Below are positions 4,528-5,090 of a stretch of 5,090 bases of DNA, piece after piece. The stretch is from Clostridiales bacterium. Its GTDB lineage: Bacteria; Bacillota; Clostridia; Oscillospirales; Oscillospiraceae. The stretch spans positions 1,151 through 6,240 of the forward strand of contig DPCD01000118.1 of assembly GCA_003516765.1 (NCBI GenBank), written 5' to 3'. Both the position numbers and the translations under genes were made by a program. Each line of letters opens with the position of its first letter. Within the stretch, counting starts at the first letter, position 1. The notes under the pieces are model-generated. The model searched no databases and was not told the origin of the DNA. It saw only the letters and a list, made by a program, of their open reading frames with translations.

Positions 4528-5090
4528 TACGATTCCTCCAAAAGAAGGTCTTTTTCGTCCGGCTTCTGCACGAAGGCGATCTCCTGCTCGCCGGTCTGGT
4601 CTTCAATGCGCACCGAATGGAGTCTGCAAAGCTCCAGCACCGACAAAAAGGTCGCTACAATCTCGGACCGGCTGCGGCTGCCCTTGAAAAGCGAGAGAAA
4701 TTTCATCACGCCGTGCCCAATGAGCCGCCGCAGCACCTCGGCAGCCTTCTTTGCCACCGGATACGGCTCGGTGCCGACGATACCGGCAAAATTGGAAACC
4801 GGCGGCGGGAGCCTTCTTTGAGACCGGTCCTGCATCGCAGCAAGTGCGTCGAGCAAATCCTGCCGGTCGTGCTGATAGCGGTACGTCTGGTCCCGGCGCA
4901 GAGGCTCGGGCTGTTTGGGAAACATGCCGAGTCCGATGTCGTTTCGAAGCGCGAGCGCGCCGCAGGCGATCTTGATCTGCTCGTAGGCGTCTTTTCTCTG
5001 CCGCTGGCGAAGCGACGCGATGAGCTCTTCCATCTCCGACTCCGCTTCGGCTTTTTCCGCCTCGGACAGCAGCATGCGCGTCTTGATGTA
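4527..5090 (-). CDS. scpA: Segregation and condensation protein A (ScpA), 5' end outside the window
   Basis: The C-terminal 187 residues of the kleisin subunit that bridges the SMC heads and binds ScpB. The reading frame is open to the window edge, where it begins YIKTRMLLSEAEK, corresponding to the conserved IKSRMLLP segment after the N-terminal SMC-binding helices. A charged, mostly helical middle follows (EMEELIASLRQRQRKDAYEQIK). The C-terminal winged helix that binds the SMC cap is near the end: SEIVATFLSVLELCRLHSVRIEDQTGEQEIAFVQ, which is typical ScpA. About 60-70 residues are missing when compared with the usual total near 250. The internal ATG at 5075 is not the true start, because conserved sequence continues upstream of it. 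It is the first visible gene of the coupled scpA-scpB-DUF2953-ytfJ group; its promoter is outside the window. Confidence 0.94.
   Translation of the reverse strand, partial: YIKTRMLLSEAEKAEAESEMEELIASLRQRQRKDAYEQIKIACGALALRNDIGLGMFPKQPEPLRRDQTYRYQHDRQDLLDALAAMQDRSQRRLPPPVSNFAGIVGTEPYPVAKKAAEVLRRLIGHGVMKFLSLFKGSRSRSEIVATFLSVLELCRLHSVRIEDQTGEQEIAFVQKPDEKDLLLEES

Noticed and set aside
3859..4821. Long plus-strand open frame of about 320 codons opposite scpA, scpB and DUF2953
   Set aside because: It spans three clear minus-strand genes, has Arg/Leu/Gln-rich low-information sequence and no domain.
1..5090. Mobile elements, CRISPR arrays, tRNA/rRNA, toxin-antitoxin or defence genes
   Set aside because: None seen: no transposase, integrase, direct-repeat array or RNA gene pattern on either strand. 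The genes are core functions in a conserved order.

Overview
The window is a compact run of seven genes plus the first codons of an eighth, all read from the minus strand, so gene order runs from the right end to the left end. It looks like a core chromosomal region of an anaerobic, spore-forming Firmicute of class Clostridia. The ScpA/ScpB pair, a DUF2953 protein, a YtfJ/GerW spore protein and a DacB/DacF-type carboxypeptidase in this order are typical of that group. The base composition is G+C-rich (clearly above half), and arginine and alanine are common in the proteins. Together these suggest a high-GC lineage such as Oscillospiraceae (Oscillibacter/Flavonifractor-like), but the family placement is inference.

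Layout in transcription order: scpA (5' end outside the window), scpB, DUF2953 membrane protein and ytfJ are joined by stop/start overlaps (TAATG, ATGA, ATGA), so they are very probably one translationally coupled operon. A 53-base gap follows, then a secreted D-Ala-D-Ala carboxypeptidase. That gap holds a sequence that fits the forespore sigma-F promoter consensus well. One base after the carboxypeptidase stop comes rluB (23S rRNA pseudouridine synthase). A 168-base intergenic region follows. It is locally A+T-rich and holds a GC hairpin, an inverted repeat with TGCAA arms, a good sigma-A promoter, and a perfect 14-bp inverted repeat lying across the promoter -10 box. This promoter drives a MurR/RpiR-family sugar-phosphate-responsive regulator, whose 3' end overlaps the start of a Rossmann-fold FAD/NAD(P) oxidoreductase that runs off the left end.

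Functional picture: chromosome organisation (ScpAB-SMC), sporulation or germination (YtfJ), cell-wall or cortex trimming (carboxypeptidase) and ribosome modification (RluB) share one cluster. A separately promoted, probably self-regulated RpiR gene sits at its downstream edge and leads into the flavoprotein. I found no mobile element, CRISPR, tRNA or rRNA, and no new multi-gene system. The points worth a second look are regulatory: the candidate sigma-F promoter with the hairpin over the same ribosome binding site, and the palindrome that could act both as operon terminator and as operator. No stretch over 300 bases lacks a gene.
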